NCBI GenBank assembly: GCA_964017155.1 | Contig: OZ024857.1 | Span: 981,701-1,045,700 of the forward strand | DNA length: 64,000 bases | Reading direction: 5' to 3' | From: Oasisia sp. SBJ-2009 | Taxonomy: Eukaryota; Annelida; Polychaeta; Sabellida; Siboglinidae | Shown: positions 35,828 to 47,511 of the stretch, in pieces | Layout: each line of letters opens with the position of its first letter | How positions within the stretch are numbered: position 1 is the stretch's first letter | The notes under the pieces: model-generated | Seen by the model: the letters and a program-made list of their open reading frames with translations, nothing else | Told to the model about the DNA's origin: nothing | Database searches by the model: none | Made by a program: the position numbers and the translations under genes

Positions 35828-35993
35828 TTGGAGCTGTCCTGGTTCGGCTCGGACAATGACAGTGGCATCTAAGCGTACGAAGTGGGACTCGGTTCGACTG
35901 GATCCGAGGACGTGGATCTGCTGCCGTACACGTCGACTCACGGCTACCGTCACTTCATCACCTACCACCCGGACCTGATGGACGGACAGAAAC
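35828..35993 (+). pseudogene. Exon F with in-frame stop codon
   Basis: Acceptor GCTTGCTTGTAG at 35827. The frame reads LELSWFGSDNDSGI, then TAA at 35870-35872, then AYEVGLGSTGSEDVDLLPYT and HPDLMDGQKH. Family logic puts a sense codon at the TAA. The exon end has been taken over by the 70-bp array: the expected ..IKAVNRAGQQTVQ ending is found only in the repeat units that follow. A single C-to-T or G-to-T change would explain the stop; an assembly or consensus error cannot be excluded. Confidence 0.7.
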
Positions 35994-36016
35994 ATCTTAC
36001 CTGGTCACATCAAGGC

Positions 36017-36749
36017 AAGATGTTTACTTTATCTTACATGGCCAAATCAAGGCCGTCAACAGGGCAGAACAACAGACTGTCCAGGTAAGATGTTTACTTT
36101 ATCTAACATGGCCAAATCAAGGCCGTCAACAGGGCAGAACAACAGACTGTCCAGGTAAGATGTTTACTTTACCTCACCTGGACACATCAAGGATGTTACC
36201 AGGGAAGGACAACAGACTGTCCAGGTAAGATGTTTACTTTATCTTACCTGACCACATCAAGGCCGTCAACAGGGCAGGACAACAGACTGTCCAGGCAAGA
36301 TGTTTACTTTATCTTACCTGACCACATCAAGGCCGTCAACAGGGCAGGACAACAGACTCTCCAGGCAAGATGTTTACTTTATCTTACCTGACCACATCAA
36401 GGCCGTCAACAGGGCAGGACAACAGACTCTCCAGGCAAGATGTTTACTTTATCTTACCTGACCACATCAAGGCCGTTAACAGGGCAGGACAACAGACTCT
36501 CCAGGTAAGATGTTGACTTTATCTTACATGGACACATCAAGGCTGCCAACAGGGCGGGACAACAGACTGTCCAGGTAAGCTGTTTACTTTGTCTTACATG
36601 GTCACATCAAGGTTGTCAACAGAACAGGACAACATACTGTCCAGGTAAGATGTTTACTTTGTCTTATATGGACACATCAAGGCTGTCAACAGAGCAGGGA
36701 AACAGACTGTCCAGGTAAGATGTTTACTTTGTCTTACATGGACAAACAA
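36017..36749 (+). repeat. 70-bp minisatellite carrying exon end plus splice donor (left block)
   Basis: Units start at 36017, 36087, 36157 and so on, exactly 70 bp apart, for about 10.5 copies. Each contains CACATCAAGGCCGTCAACAG.., which in one frame reads HIKAVNRAGQQTVQ, followed by CCAG|GTAAGATG, a consensus 5' splice site. Units ending at 36296, 36366 and 36436 have GC instead of GT at the donor. RTE copy 2 is inserted after 36749. Confidence 0.92.
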
Positions 36750-39074
36750 CAAACTGCTGGACCGATCACCAGATGCTGAGATCAAAAGTGGCTTTCAGAA
36801 TACGACAAAAGCACAACAGGCAAGGGACAAATAAGCCGACCAAGCTCAACACTGCAAAACTAAGTACCATCAGCCATAGGGAGAGTTTTGAGCAGGAGAT
36901 GGACAGTGCTCTCGCCCACTGGGAGGAGAAGGAAAACTCAACACCAGACGAGGAATGGGCAGCTCTGCAGCAGGTTGTGTACAACACAGCCAAGACATAT
37001 CTTGGCAAGCCAGACAGAAAACACCAGGACTGGTTCGACCCCAACGACCAGGAGCTACATACTCTTATGAGCAGAAGAGATCAAGCCCACCAGAGAGTGT
37101 TGCAAACCAGGAGCACTAGATCCACCACTGCAGCATACAAAGATGCCTGCAGACTGCTACAAAAACACACCTGTGCACTGAAGTCGGACTGGTGGGAAAG
37201 GAAAGCAGTGGAGCTGCAGAGAGCTGCCGACAGTAACAACATGAAGGGCTTCTACAATGGACTGAAGGAAGTGTGGGGACCCAAAAAGAAGGGACCTGTT
37301 CAACTAAAATCAACAGACGGAATGGAAACCTTCTCTGACAGCAAGAGAGTTGTGGCAAGATGGAGTGAACACTTCCAGAAGCTAATCAACGTCCCTGGCG
37401 ACATAGATCACGAAGCTCTGGACAACATCCCGCAGCGCATTACCAAGACAAGCCTTGATGAGATTCCAACTATGGATGAGATGGCTAGAGCAATCGCCAG
37501 CCTGAAAGATGGCAAAGCACCTGGAGGAGATGGAATTCCTGCAGAAGTATGGAAGCACGGAGGAGACAATCTGTTCAGCAGACTGCACCAACTAATCACC
37601 AATGCCTGGGAGATGGGTTCTGTACCACAAGCATGGAAGGATGCAAGCATTATAACCATCTACAAGAAAGGTGATCGAACAGACTGTGGGAACTATAGAG
37701 GAATCTCTCTTCTTTCCATAGCAGGCAAGATCTTCGCCAGGATCCTCCTCAACAGACTATCTACCCACCTAACACCAGAGGTAGTTCCGGAGACACAATG
37801 TGGCTTCAGAGGTAACCGGAGCACCGTGGATATGATATTTTGTCTCCGACAACTACAAGAAAAGTGCATTGAGCAGGACCGACCACTGTACATGGTATTT
37901 GTCGACTTCAGTAAGGCGTTCGATACAGTTGGGAGGACCGGACTATGGCAGCTACTGAAGAAGTATGGCTGCCCAGAGAAGTTCACAACAATGATCGAGG
38001 CACTACATACCGGAATGATGGCGACTGTTAATGTTGGAGGGGAAGTCTCGGAATCGTTCAGTGTCACAAATGGGGTCAAGCAAGGCTGTGTACTGGCGCC
38101 CACGCTCTTTTCCATCTTCCTATCAGCAATGCTCGACAATGCTTTCCGAGACACGGGGGATGGCATCTACATACAGTCCAGACAGAGCGCTGACCTATTC
38201 AACGTCGCACACTTCAGAGCGAAGACCAAGACTACACGGATACTGATGAGGGAGCTGCTATTCGCAGATGACAGTGCACTGGTTGCACACTCTGCTGAAG
38301 AGATGCGGAAAATAGTGGATGCTTTTTCCAATGCGTCAAAGAAGTTCGGCCTGAAGATTAACATCAAGAAGACCGAGGTGCTGTACCAACCCAACTCTAC
38401 AAGAACCCGAGAGGAGGATATCATGGTTGATGGAAACAAGCTGAACTCTGTTGTGGAATTCACCTACCTCGGAAGCACTATATCAAGTGACGGATGCATT
38501 GACGATGAAATACAGAGGAGGATGGCCAAGGCTAGTGCATCTTTCGGCCGACTACGCCAGAGACTCTGGAACAACCACCATGTGTCCATGCGGGTTAAAG
38601 GCAAGATATACCGTGCAATTGTGCTGTCCACCCTCCTATACGGAGCCGAGGCATGGACAGTGTACAGACGACAGGTGAAAAAGTTGCATGCCTTCATGAT
38701 GCGACATCTGCGTTCGATCATGAGGATAACCTGGATGGACAAAGTGACAAACAAGGAAATACTCGAACGGACAGGGCTGCCATCTATGGAAGATCTTCTG
38801 ATCAGAAAGAATCTCCGGTGGACTGGACACCTCATGAGGATGTCATCAGACAGGCTACCGAAGCAGGTTCTCTACTCTCAACTGTCTTCTGGTCACAGAA
38901 AGAGATGGCGCCCTCGTCTCCGGTTCAAAGATACCATCAAGAGAAACCTGAAGCTGAGAGACATAAAGATCGACTCCTGGACATCACTCTCACAGCAGAG
39001 AGACAAATGGAGAGCAAGAGTCAAGTGATGGAAGCAGTCTTTGTCGCTTCGCGACCGACAGCATGATGATGATG
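36750..39074 (+). mobile_element. RTE-type LINE copy 2, 5'-truncated, inserted in the 70-bp array
   Basis: Starts inside the endonuclease (CAAACTGCTGGACCGATC) and runs to the family's GACAGCATGATGATGATG tail. The array text ACATGGACA occurs on both sides (36736-36744, 39075-39083), which fits a 9-bp target duplication, though array periodicity weakens the proof. A few extra bases (36745-36749) sit at the 5' junction. Confidence 0.9.
36773..39028 (+). CDS. RTE-type reverse transcriptase, N-terminally truncated
   Basis: 751 codons open from the first ATG in the truncated element. It lacks the catalytic endonuclease residues but retains RT: GGDGIPAEVWK, NYRGISLLSIAGK, QCGFRGNRSTVD, VFVDFSKAFDTVGR, GVKQGCVLAPTLFS, FADD (38261-38272). 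The conserved C-terminus (LRWTGHLMRMSSDRLPKQ, GHRKRWRPRLRFKDTIKRNL) is also present. Very close to copy 3, so recently inserted. It cannot be autonomous without the endonuclease. Confidence 0.88.
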   Translation: MLRSKVAFRIRQKHNRQGTNKPTKLNTAKLSTISHRESFEQEMDSALAHWEEKENSTPDEEWAALQQVVYNTAKTYLGKPDRKHQDWFDPNDQELHTLMSRRDQAHQRVLQTRSTRSTTAAYKDACRLLQKHTCALKSDWWERKAVELQRAADSNNMKGFYNGLKEVWGPKKKGPVQLKSTDGMETFSDSKRVVARWSEHFQKLINVPGDIDHEALDNIPQRITKTSLDEIPTMDEMARAIASLKDGKAPGGDGIPAEVWKHGGDNLFSRLHQLITNAWEMGSVPQAWKDASIITIYKKGDRTDCGNYRGISLLSIAGKIFARILLNRLSTHLTPEVVPETQCGFRGNRSTVDMIFCLRQLQEKCIEQDRPLYMVFVDFSKAFDTVGRTGLWQLLKKYGCPEKFTTMIEALHTGMMATVNVGGEVSESFSVTNGVKQGCVLAPTLFSIFLSAMLDNAFRDTGDGIYIQSRQSADLFNVAHFRAKTKTTRILMRELLFADDSALVAHSAEEMRKIVDAFSNASKKFGLKINIKKTEVLYQPNSTRTREEDIMVDGNKLNSVVEFTYLGSTISSDGCIDDEIQRRMAKASASFGRLRQRLWNNHHVSMRVKGKIYRAIVLSTLLYGAEAWTVYRRQVKKLHAFMMRHLRSIMRITWMDKVTNKEILERTGLPSMEDLLIRKNLRWTGHLMRMSSDRLPKQVLYSQLSSGHRKRWRPRLRFKDTIKRNLKLRDIKIDSWTSLSQQRDKWRARVK

Positions 39075-39520
39075 ACATGGACACATCAAGGTTGTCAACA
39101 GAACAGGACAACATAATGTCCAGGTAAGATATTTACTTTGTCTTACCTGGACACATCAATGTGTCAACAGGGCAGGACAACAGACTGTCCAGGTAAGATG
39201 TTTACTTTGTCTTACCTGGACACATCAAGGCTGTCAACAGGGCAGGACAACATACTCTACAGGTAAGATGTTTACTTTATCTTACCTGGGCACACCAAGG
39301 CTGTCAACAGGGCGGGACAACATACTCTACAGGTAAGATGTTTACTTTATCTTACCTGGGCACATCAAGGCTGTCAACAGGGCCGGACAACAGACTGTCC
39401 AGGTATGACAACCTATTATACAGGCAATATGTTTACTTTGTCTCACCTGGCCATGTCAAAGCCATCAAAGGGACTGGACTACAGACAAACGAGGTAAGGT
39501 GTTTACTTTTGCTCACCTGA
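39075..39520 (+). repeat. 70-bp donor-carrying minisatellite (right block)
   Basis: The array resumes with donors ..CAGGTAAGAT at about 39122, 39191, 39261 and 39331. It then becomes degenerate (CAGGTATGAC, CAGGCAATAT, GAGGTAAGGT) and fades out near 39560. Confidence 0.9.
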
Positions 39521-39855
39521 CAACATCAACGTCTTCAATAGTACAGGGAAATAGACAATCAAGATAAGATGCTTTCATTATATCTCGTCAACTGCATGAC
39601 GCCTATATTAAGTTATTGGTAAATTGAACGTAAAGCCACACATATGTTGTCTTGTGAATATCTCAACCACGTCAAAGGTCAATAATGTGTTTGTGTTTGG
39701 TACTAAACAGCAACAATTAGCAACGCAGAGGACGATAGAGCGAACCAACTTAGAAATATGCGCTTCTCAGTATATGAATGTATGTATACTTACACGACCG
39801 CCGAGTCAACATGAAGGCGTCATATGTAATGACGTCTTTGTCCCATGTTGTCTAG

Positions 39856-40026
39856 GTCATTGGACCCGTGTTGGTGGACGTGGACGCTCCGACGTTCCTC
39901 AGCGACATCTTTGTCTCCGTACAGCGGCAGGACGGGGCGACTATTTGGTCGCCAAATGTGACATACTTTCTTTCGAGGCTAATGAACTGAAAGACGGCCT
40001 GTTGTATGGCATGAACTACGCTGTCG
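39856..40026 (+). pseudogene. Exon G with frameshift
   Basis: Acceptor TTGTCTAG at 39855, donor CG|GTAAAT after 40026. It opens VIGPVLVDVDAPTFLSDIFV, the family's domain boundary that should follow ..NRAGQQTVQ. Near the G run at 39934-39937 the sensible frame moves by one base, after which it reads DYLVAKCDILSFEANEL and LYGMNYAVG. One missing G (GGGGG to GGGG) would account for this. It is either a real lesion or a homopolymer error. Confidence 0.7.
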
Positions 40027-40354
40027 GTAAATGTTTTTGACAAGAACAAAGTAAAATGTTGTTGAAACTGTTATTGCAGAACATTCATTTCACCAAGTGT
40101 ATTGGAATAAATATATACGACATCGTTGAAACTATTTAATAAGTCAGGCAGATTTTTTTAGGACCTTAAAATTAATTTCACGTCAGCGGCAGATACTAGT
40201 ATATAATATTATCTACGTATACGGCAATGAAAGTTACAACCTTCGTTAAGGCAATGAAAGAGAAAACATGTATATCACCTACAAGTAAAATTAGCAGTGT
40301 ACGGTATGAGCTACGAAAGTGCTACTCGACATATACAAACTTTATTTTACAGAG

Positions 40355-40639
40355 GTCACTTGCGCGGTACGGACAACGTAAAACGATTCGTGTCGCTGAC
40401 ACAAGGCATCAGTGTTCCTGGACTGTGCACATGGACTGAACCTCCCACGTGCGTGGCGACACCTGTCGACCAGCTACAGTGGCGCCTCCACGGTCGTCAC
40501 TCGTAATACGTCACACTGAAACTAGAAGGCATTAACCACGTGGCGAGAGTGGGGACGTCAGAGGTGTATATACGAACATTACACCGGGCCGCCATTTGAT
40601 GGGATAGTTGTGGACATTCCCGTCGATACAACGGAAATG
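40355..40639 (+). pseudogene. Exon H with stop and frameshift
   Basis: The acceptor ACAGAG|GT at 40354 gives the frame that joins exon G (AVG-HLRGTDNVKRFVSLTQ). It continues CTWTEPPTCVATPVDQLQW, LHGRHS, then TAA at 40504-40506, then YVTLKLEGINH and VGTSEVYIR. A second lesion near 40575-40590 moves the frame before GPPFDGIVVDIPVDTTEM. The likely donor is ATG|GTTTGT after 40639. Confidence 0.66.
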
Positions 40640-41013
40640 GTTTGTAAATCGTTTGCTTACAATTAGACGCCACAATTTATATATACGATGCCAACATATC
40701 TAAACAATAATTACGGGTTAGATAACCGGTGTTGCAAATCCACATTTATTTTCTCAATAGTATCAGTGCTTTTGATTTGCATAACATGTAACACGTTCGG
40801 GAAGTCTGTAAGCTGTTGACGCCACAATGTAATAATTTCACTGTTCATATGTGTAGTGATGTTTGACAATAACCGCTTAAATCTGAATCTGACGAATATC
40901 ATTTATTGAAGTATACAATGGAACGTTGTCATAATACGTTGCATGTATCGTTCGTATATGTACGGTGAGACAGTATCATTGTCATAGTGTTTTACTTCGT
41001 GAAGCTCGATGTT
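40640..41013. other. Intron sequence, nothing recognised
   Basis: AT-rich, no repeat or exon-like frame seen before the 55-bp array starts. Confidence 0.5.
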
Positions 41014-44000
41014 ACCACGTGCTACAGGACGTGTTATCTCCAGTACGTGAGAGTGTGACTGTAGGGACACCACGTACTACAGGACGTGTTATCTCCAGTA
41101 CGTGAGCGTGTGACTGTAGGGACACCACATACTACAGGACGTGTTATCTCCAGTGCGTGAGCGTGTGACTGTAGGGACACCACGTACTACAGGACGTGTT
41201 ATCTCCAGTACGTGAGTGTGTGACTGTAGGGACACCACGTACTACATGACGTGTTATCTCCAGTACGTGAGTGTGTGACTGTAGGGACACCACTTACTAC
41301 AGGATGTGTTATCTCCAGTACGTGAGCGTGTGAATGTTGGGACACCACGTACTACAGGACGTGATATCTCCAGTCCGTGAGTGTGTGACTGTAGGAACAC
41401 CACGTGCTACAGGACGTGTTATCTCCAGTACGTGAGCGTGTGACTGTAGGGACACCACGTACTACAGGTCGTGTTATCTCCAGTACGTGAGTGTGACTGT
41501 AGGGACACCACGTACTACAGGACGTTTTATCTCCAGTACGTGACCGTGTGACTGTAGGGACACCACGTACTACAGGACGTGTTATCTCCAGTACGTGAGC
41601 GTGTGACTGTAGGGACACCACGTACTACAGGACGTGTTATCTCCAGTACGTGAGTGTGTGACTGTATGGACACCACGTACTACAGGACGTGTTATCTCCA
41701 GTACGTGAGCGTGTGACTGTAGGGACACCACGTGCTACAGGACGTGATATCTCCAGTACGTGAGCGTGTGACTGTAGGGACACCACGTACTACATGACGT
41801 GTTATCTCCCGTATGTGAGCGTGTGACTGTAGGGACACCACGTACTACAGGACGTGTTATCTCCAGTACGTGAGCGTGTGACTGTAGGGACACCACGTAC
41901 TACAGGACGTGTTATCTCCAGTACGTGAGCGTGTGACTGTAGGGACACCACGTGCTACAGGACGTGTTATCTCCAGTACGTGAGTGTGTGACTGTAGGGA
42001 CGCCACGTACTACATGACGAGTTATCTCCGGTATGTGAGTATGTTACTGTTGGGACACCACGTACTACAGGACGTGTTATCTCCAGTACGTGAGTGTGTG
42101 ACAGTAGGGACACCACGTACTACAGGACGTGTTATCTCCAGTACGTGAGCGTGTACCTGTAGGGACACCACGTACTACAGGACGTATTATCTCCAGTCCG
42201 CGAGCGTGTGACTGTAGGGACACCGCGTGCTACAGGACGTGTTATCTCCAGTACGTGAGCGTGTGCTTGTAGGGACACCACGTACTACAGGACGTGTTAT
42301 CTCCAGTACGTGAGTGTGTGACAGTAGGGACACCACGTACTACATGACGTGTTATCTCGAGTACGTGAGTGTGTGACTATAGGGACACCACGCACTACAT
42401 GACGTGTTATCTCCAGTATGTGAGTGTGTGTCTGTAGGGACACCACGTACTACAGGATGTGTTATCTCCAGTACGTGAGCGTGTGACTCTAGGGACACCA
42501 CGTACTACAGGACGTGTTATCTCCAGTCCGCGAGTGTGTAACTGTAGGGACACCACGTACTACAGGCGTGTTATCTCCAGTACGTGAGCGTGTGCCTGTA
42601 GTGACACCACGTACTACAGGACGTATTATCTCCAGTCCGCGAGCGTGTGACTGTAGGGACACCACGTACTACAGGACGTGTTATCTCCAGTACGTGAGCG
42701 TGTGACTGTAGGGACACCACGTACAACAGGACGTGTTATCGCCAGTACGTGAGTGTGTGACTGTAGGGACACCACGTACTACAGGACGGGTTATCTCCAG
42801 TACGTGAGCGTGTGACTGTAGGGACACCACGTGCTACAGGACGTGATATCTCCAGTACGTGAGCGTGTGACTGTAGGGAAACCACGTACTACATGACGTG
42901 TTATCTCCCGTATGTGAGCGTGTGACTGTAGGGACACCACGTACTACAGGACGTGTTATCGCCAGTACGTGAGCGTGTGACTGTAGGGACACCACGTACT
43001 ACAGGACGTGTTATCTCCAGTACGTGAGCGTGTGACTGTAGGGACACCACGTGCTACAGGACGTGTTATCTCCAGTACGTGAGTGTGTGACTGTAGAGAC
43101 GCCACGTACTACATGACGAGTTATCTCCGGTATGTGAGTATGTGACTGTTGGGACACCACGTACTACAGGACGTGTTATCTCCAGTACGTGAGCGTGTGA
43201 CTGTAGGGACACCACGTACTACAGGACGTGTTATCTCCAGTACGTGAGTGTGTGACTGTAGGGACGCCACGTACTACATGACGAGTTATCTCCGGTATGT
43301 GAGTATGTGCCTGTTGGGACACCACGTACTACAGGACGTGTTATCTCCAGTACGTGAGCGTGTGACTGTAGGGACACCACGTACTACATGACGTGTTATC
43401 TCCAGTACGTGAGTGTGTGACTGTAGGGACACCACGCACTACATGACGTGTTATCTCCAGTACGTGAGTGTGTGACTGTAGGGACACCACGTACTACAGG
43501 ATGTGTTATCTCCAGTACGTGAGCGTGTGACTCTAGGGACACCACGTACTACAGGACGTGTTATCTCCAGTCCGCGAGTGTGAGACTGTAGGGACACCAC
43601 GTACTACAGGACGTGTTATCTCCAGTACGTGAGCGTGTGCCTGTAGGGACACCACGTACTACAGGACGTATTATCTGCAGTCCGCGAGCGTGTGACTGTA
43701 GGGACACCGCGTGCTACAGGACGTGTTATCTCCAGTAAGTGAGCGTGTGACTGTAGGGACACCAGGTACTACAGGACGTGTTATCTGCAGTACGTGAGCG
43801 TGTGACTGTAGGGACACCACCTGCTACAGGACGTGTTATCTCCAGTACGTGAGTGTGTGACTGTAGGGACACCACGTACTACAGTATGTGTTATCTCCGG
43901 TACGTGAGCGTGTGACTGTAGGGACACCACGTACTACAGGACGTGTTATCTCCAGTACGTGAGTGTGTGATTGTAGGGACACCACGTACTACATGACGTG

Positions 44001-44742
44001 TTATCTCCAGTACGTGAGTGTGTGACTGTAGAGACACCACGTACTACAGGACGTGTCATATCCAGTACGTGAGTGTGTGACTGTAGGGACATCACGTACT
44101 ACATGACGTGTTATCTCCAGTACGTGAGCGTGTGACTGTAGTGATACCACTTACTACAGGATGTGTTAACTCCAGTACGTGAGCGTGTGACTGTAGGGAC
44201 ACCACGTACTACAGAACGTGTTATCTCCAGTACGTGAGTGTGTGACTGTAGGGACACCACGTGTTAAAGGATGTGTTATCTCCAGTACGAGAGCGTGTGA
44301 CTGTAAGGACACCACGTACTACAGGACGTGTTATCTCCAGTACGTGAGTGTGTGACTGTAGGGACGCCACGTACTACATGACGAGTTATCTCCGGTATGT
44401 GAGTATGTGACTGTAGGGACACCACGTACTACAGGACGTGTTATCTCCAGTACGAGAGTGTGTGACTGTAGGGACACCACGTACTACATGACGTGTTATC
44501 TCCAGTACGTGAGTGTGTGACTGTAGGGACACCACGTACTACAGTATGTGTTATCTCCAGTACGTGAGCGTGTGACTGTAGGGACACCACGTACTACAGG
44601 ACGTGTTATCTCCAGTACGTGAGCGTGTGACTGTAGGAACACCACGTACTACAGGACGTGTTATCTCCAGTACGTGAGCGTGTGACTGTAGGGACACCAC
44701 GTACTACAGGACGTGTTATCTCCAGTACGTGAGCGTGTGACT
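41014..44742 (+). repeat. 55-bp minisatellite, about 68 copies, ending at a splice acceptor
   Basis: The unit contains ACCACGTACTACAGGACGTG, TTATCTCCAGTACGTGAG and CGTGTGACTGTAGGG. The period is 55 bp, with rare 2-bp-short units. Variants (GAGCG/GAGTG; ACAGG/ACATG; CGCGAGC) recur in a patchwork that suggests repeated local conversion or expansion, and several multi-unit blocks are repeated. The last unit's ACTGCAG is the 3' splice site of exon I. Confidence 0.96.
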
Positions 44743-44746
44743 GCAG

Positions 44747-44852
44747 GAAGGTGTCGACGTGCGCGACTACGTGGACGTCGGAATGACCAACATGACAGTC
44801 GCGACTGGACTGACACTACAAGAAGGACACACGTGTTACGTCACAGTCCGTG
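44747..44852 (+). CDS. Exon I of large extracellular repeat protein
   Basis: Acceptor GTGTGACTGCAG at 44746, formed by the last minisatellite unit; donor TG|GTGAGA after 44852. Open frame EGVDVRDYVDVGMTNMTVAT, then LQEGHTCYVTVR, matches the family's pre-domain-end segment (LxLxxGxxYYVTVRA). Ends in phase 1, joining exon J as R-A-T-Y-H-V. No lesion. Confidence 0.72.
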
Positions 44853-45318
44853 GTGAGAAACTGTTGACTAATTCATACGTTACAACTCGAAGGTCGGAAC
44901 AGAGATGGGGGCTTGGAAAGGGCTGAGCCTCCAAACTTGAGCTATATTTCTCTAACTAAGGTTTTGTTGTAGGGCATCAGCAGAACTACAGCCAGTTATC
45001 TTCTCTCCAATAATGTTCGTTGCATTGTTCGGGCTCACAAGGTTTTCATTTCTGCTTATACTTTCTTGTTTTTTTTATTATTTGTTTGTGTGCCTTAATT
45101 TAGTGACGGTTTCTCAGTATCATTTTATAGACTATCAGCTTACAATTATGAGCATGGTACATACTCAGTGTTTGTGAACTGTTCTAAATTGTCATGGGAA
45201 GTGGGCTTACGTTTTGATAGTTTATATGATATATGCTCAATACGATATGGTATGTTCACTAATCATTAAATAAAGTAGTCTGATGATAAGTCATGTTGAC
45301 ATGGGTGTTTTTCCACAG

Positions 45319-45486
45319 CTACCTATCACGTGTGCCAGTCGACTAAGGCCACGTCGCCAGGGGTTACTACAGACTCAACGCCACCTGACGTCAGTAAGGT
45401 GCCAATCGATGTCGGAAGTGCGTACATTACTGAGCAAAGAGAATTGTCCCCAACATGGAGCGGTGTCTTTCAATATACCGAAAGCG
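45319..45486 (+). CDS. Exon J of large extracellular repeat protein
   Basis: Acceptor GTTTTTCCACAG at 45318, donor CG|GTGAGA after 45486; both are strong. Open frame TYHVCQSTKATSPGVTTDST, then PPDVSKVPID and WSGVFQYTESG. The TDSTPPDV element is the family's domain boundary. Ends in phase 1. No later exon of this gene was identified with confidence in the window. Confidence 0.75.
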
Positions 45487-47499
45487 GTGAGATAACTATG
45501 TCTTTGTTGACACAAACAATTGTCTTAATATCAACTATGGACTATCGGTAACGAATACAATAATTTAACAGATATCCCCTGACATGTCGGTGATATTGCA
45601 TTCTAACTTAACCGTGTAGTAAAGAGTAATTAAATGATGCACTGTTATAATGAAACACTAAAGAGGGAAGATCTTAGAGAATATGTCGAAAATGTAGAGT
45701 GTGTCATAATTACAGAAATAAATATATGCGTGTTTTAGTTTTTAATAGTGACCAATCTAGTTGTTTAGAATGACGCCAATACATTTATTTTAATAATACG
45801 TCAACTATGTCCCTATACATACATACATACATACATACATACATACATAAATACATACATACATACATACATACATACATACATACACATCCCAGACAAT
45901 TAGCATGTATCGTGCTACATTGTGCACGTGACCTATCGGGCCAAGTAGGAAGGTTCGTATACGTCTTAGTTCGCCCGGGACGTTGAAGTACTTGGAGGTT
46001 CAATATTTCAAAGTATTTAAAAAGTCTGTACGTGTATTTCCATCCGCAAAATGTCACGTTTTCGCTGGGTAGTTTGGCTAGTATTTCAGTAACGTCATGT
46101 TCGCACTTTTTCGTTATCTGTAATCTGATGTACAACGACATAAAATTATACTGAGCCAAGCTTTTGTGGAATACATAATTCTTTAAATAGAATGTCACGT
46201 TATGAGGAAGTGCTTCTTTTGTTAATAAAAATGCTACGCGTTACCGTGCGCTGTTTCAGCGCAGTGAGGAATTGTTTCTTCTGTCAACATAAATTCTTGG
46301 AGTTCCTTTGCACTCTTTCAACGCAGTGAAGAATTGCCTCTTGTGCCACCTTCAACGCTGTGAAGAATTGCCTCTTGTGTCACCATAAATCATAGGCTTT
46401 AAATGTGCTCATTTACATATGCCAAGAACATAATGTTAGAGGCGCAACATTTGACATTTTGTCACTCCGGCAAAATAGGGACATATGTGTGTACGTTTCA
46501 TAAATGTTGTCGTAGAAAAGCACGCACTATTCGGGAAATAGCGCGTTGTTCGGACATTTACGCACACATTTGACGTAGCCACTGTATGGAACAAAGACGT
46601 ATCGTGATAACCATGAACTACTAACGCGGACACATCTAATTTAAGAACAATTTCCCTAGGTGAACAGAAGTATATAAAGCACATTGGTAGATCTACTCAT
46701 GCATAACTTGGTAGGACCACGTACAGGTGAGTCTGACAGGTCAAGTGTCACGTACAGCCAGCACTGTTATCGTAATGCTGTTGACACGAGAGAAAGAACA
46801 CTTTTGATATTAGGTTACTAATGCGTACGGCTTGTGCATGTCTAGATAGTTGTACTCAGATTGTTTGATTCATATGTCATGGTTGTGATGGAGAGTACAC
46901 GCGTCTTTAGTATTGCAGTCCATGTCATGTCATGCCGAATTTCAATTCACAATATGTCTGCAAACTGTCTGCTGCAAGTCTAAAGGGAATGTGTTGGCTA
47001 CGTTTTAATGTACAATGATGAAATTCTTGATTATAAACTAAATATGTTGTATCGTACGGACAGCTCAAATATGTTTAATGAACCATATTCATTAATTTAA
47101 AAGTTAATTTACGTGACGAATTAATAGTGTACCCTAAGCGCAGTCGCTTTTTAAGCGTGCCTCGGATCTCCGATTATCAATGATATGATAACAGCACGAG
47201 TGTCTACGTGACGTGCGGCCGCGTGAATGCATGTGTGTTGACATTTGGTTGTATGGCAGGTAGTAACGCTCCAAGGCGTTGCCGCAACTCTCTATTTGAT
47301 AATGCGGCAATATCAGTGACAGCACGTCGATAACAACACATACAGACATATAGGTGTATTTAGTTTTGACTACAAATGTACATATAAATATATTTAACAT
47401 GATTAATAAATAACCATCGAACGGCTAAATTATACAGTTGGTTCTCCTTCGTTAAAACATACTTGCGTTTTCAATTCCTTATATTATATGTACTTCATA
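45487..47499. other. Intron or intergenic, little recognised
   Basis: Contains the (ATAC)n run at 45815-45888 and a loose direct repeat near 46250-46390 (GTGAAGAATTGCCTCTTGTG twice, with a diverged third). No exon-like frame was supported. Confidence 0.5.
45815..45888. repeat. (ATAC)n microsatellite
   Basis: About 18 units with one AAT interruption. Confidence 0.97.
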
Positions 47500-47511
47500 C
47501 TGTATAGCGTA
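47500..47511. repeat. 12-bp target site duplication (left) of RTE copy 3
   Basis: CTGTATAGCGTA, identical to 50847-50858. Confidence 0.93.

Noticed and set aside
36736..39083. ACATGGACA as firm proof of a 9-bp TSD for RTE copy 2
   Set aside because: The word is part of the 70-bp repeat and would recur by periodicity; kept only as compatible.
41014..44742. CRISPR-like direct repeats
   Set aside because: The units are contiguous with no unique spacers and lie in an animal intron.
45315..45551. Exon J read as a separate small gene
   Set aside because: It has strong splice sites at both ends and the family's domain-boundary motif, so it is an internal exon.
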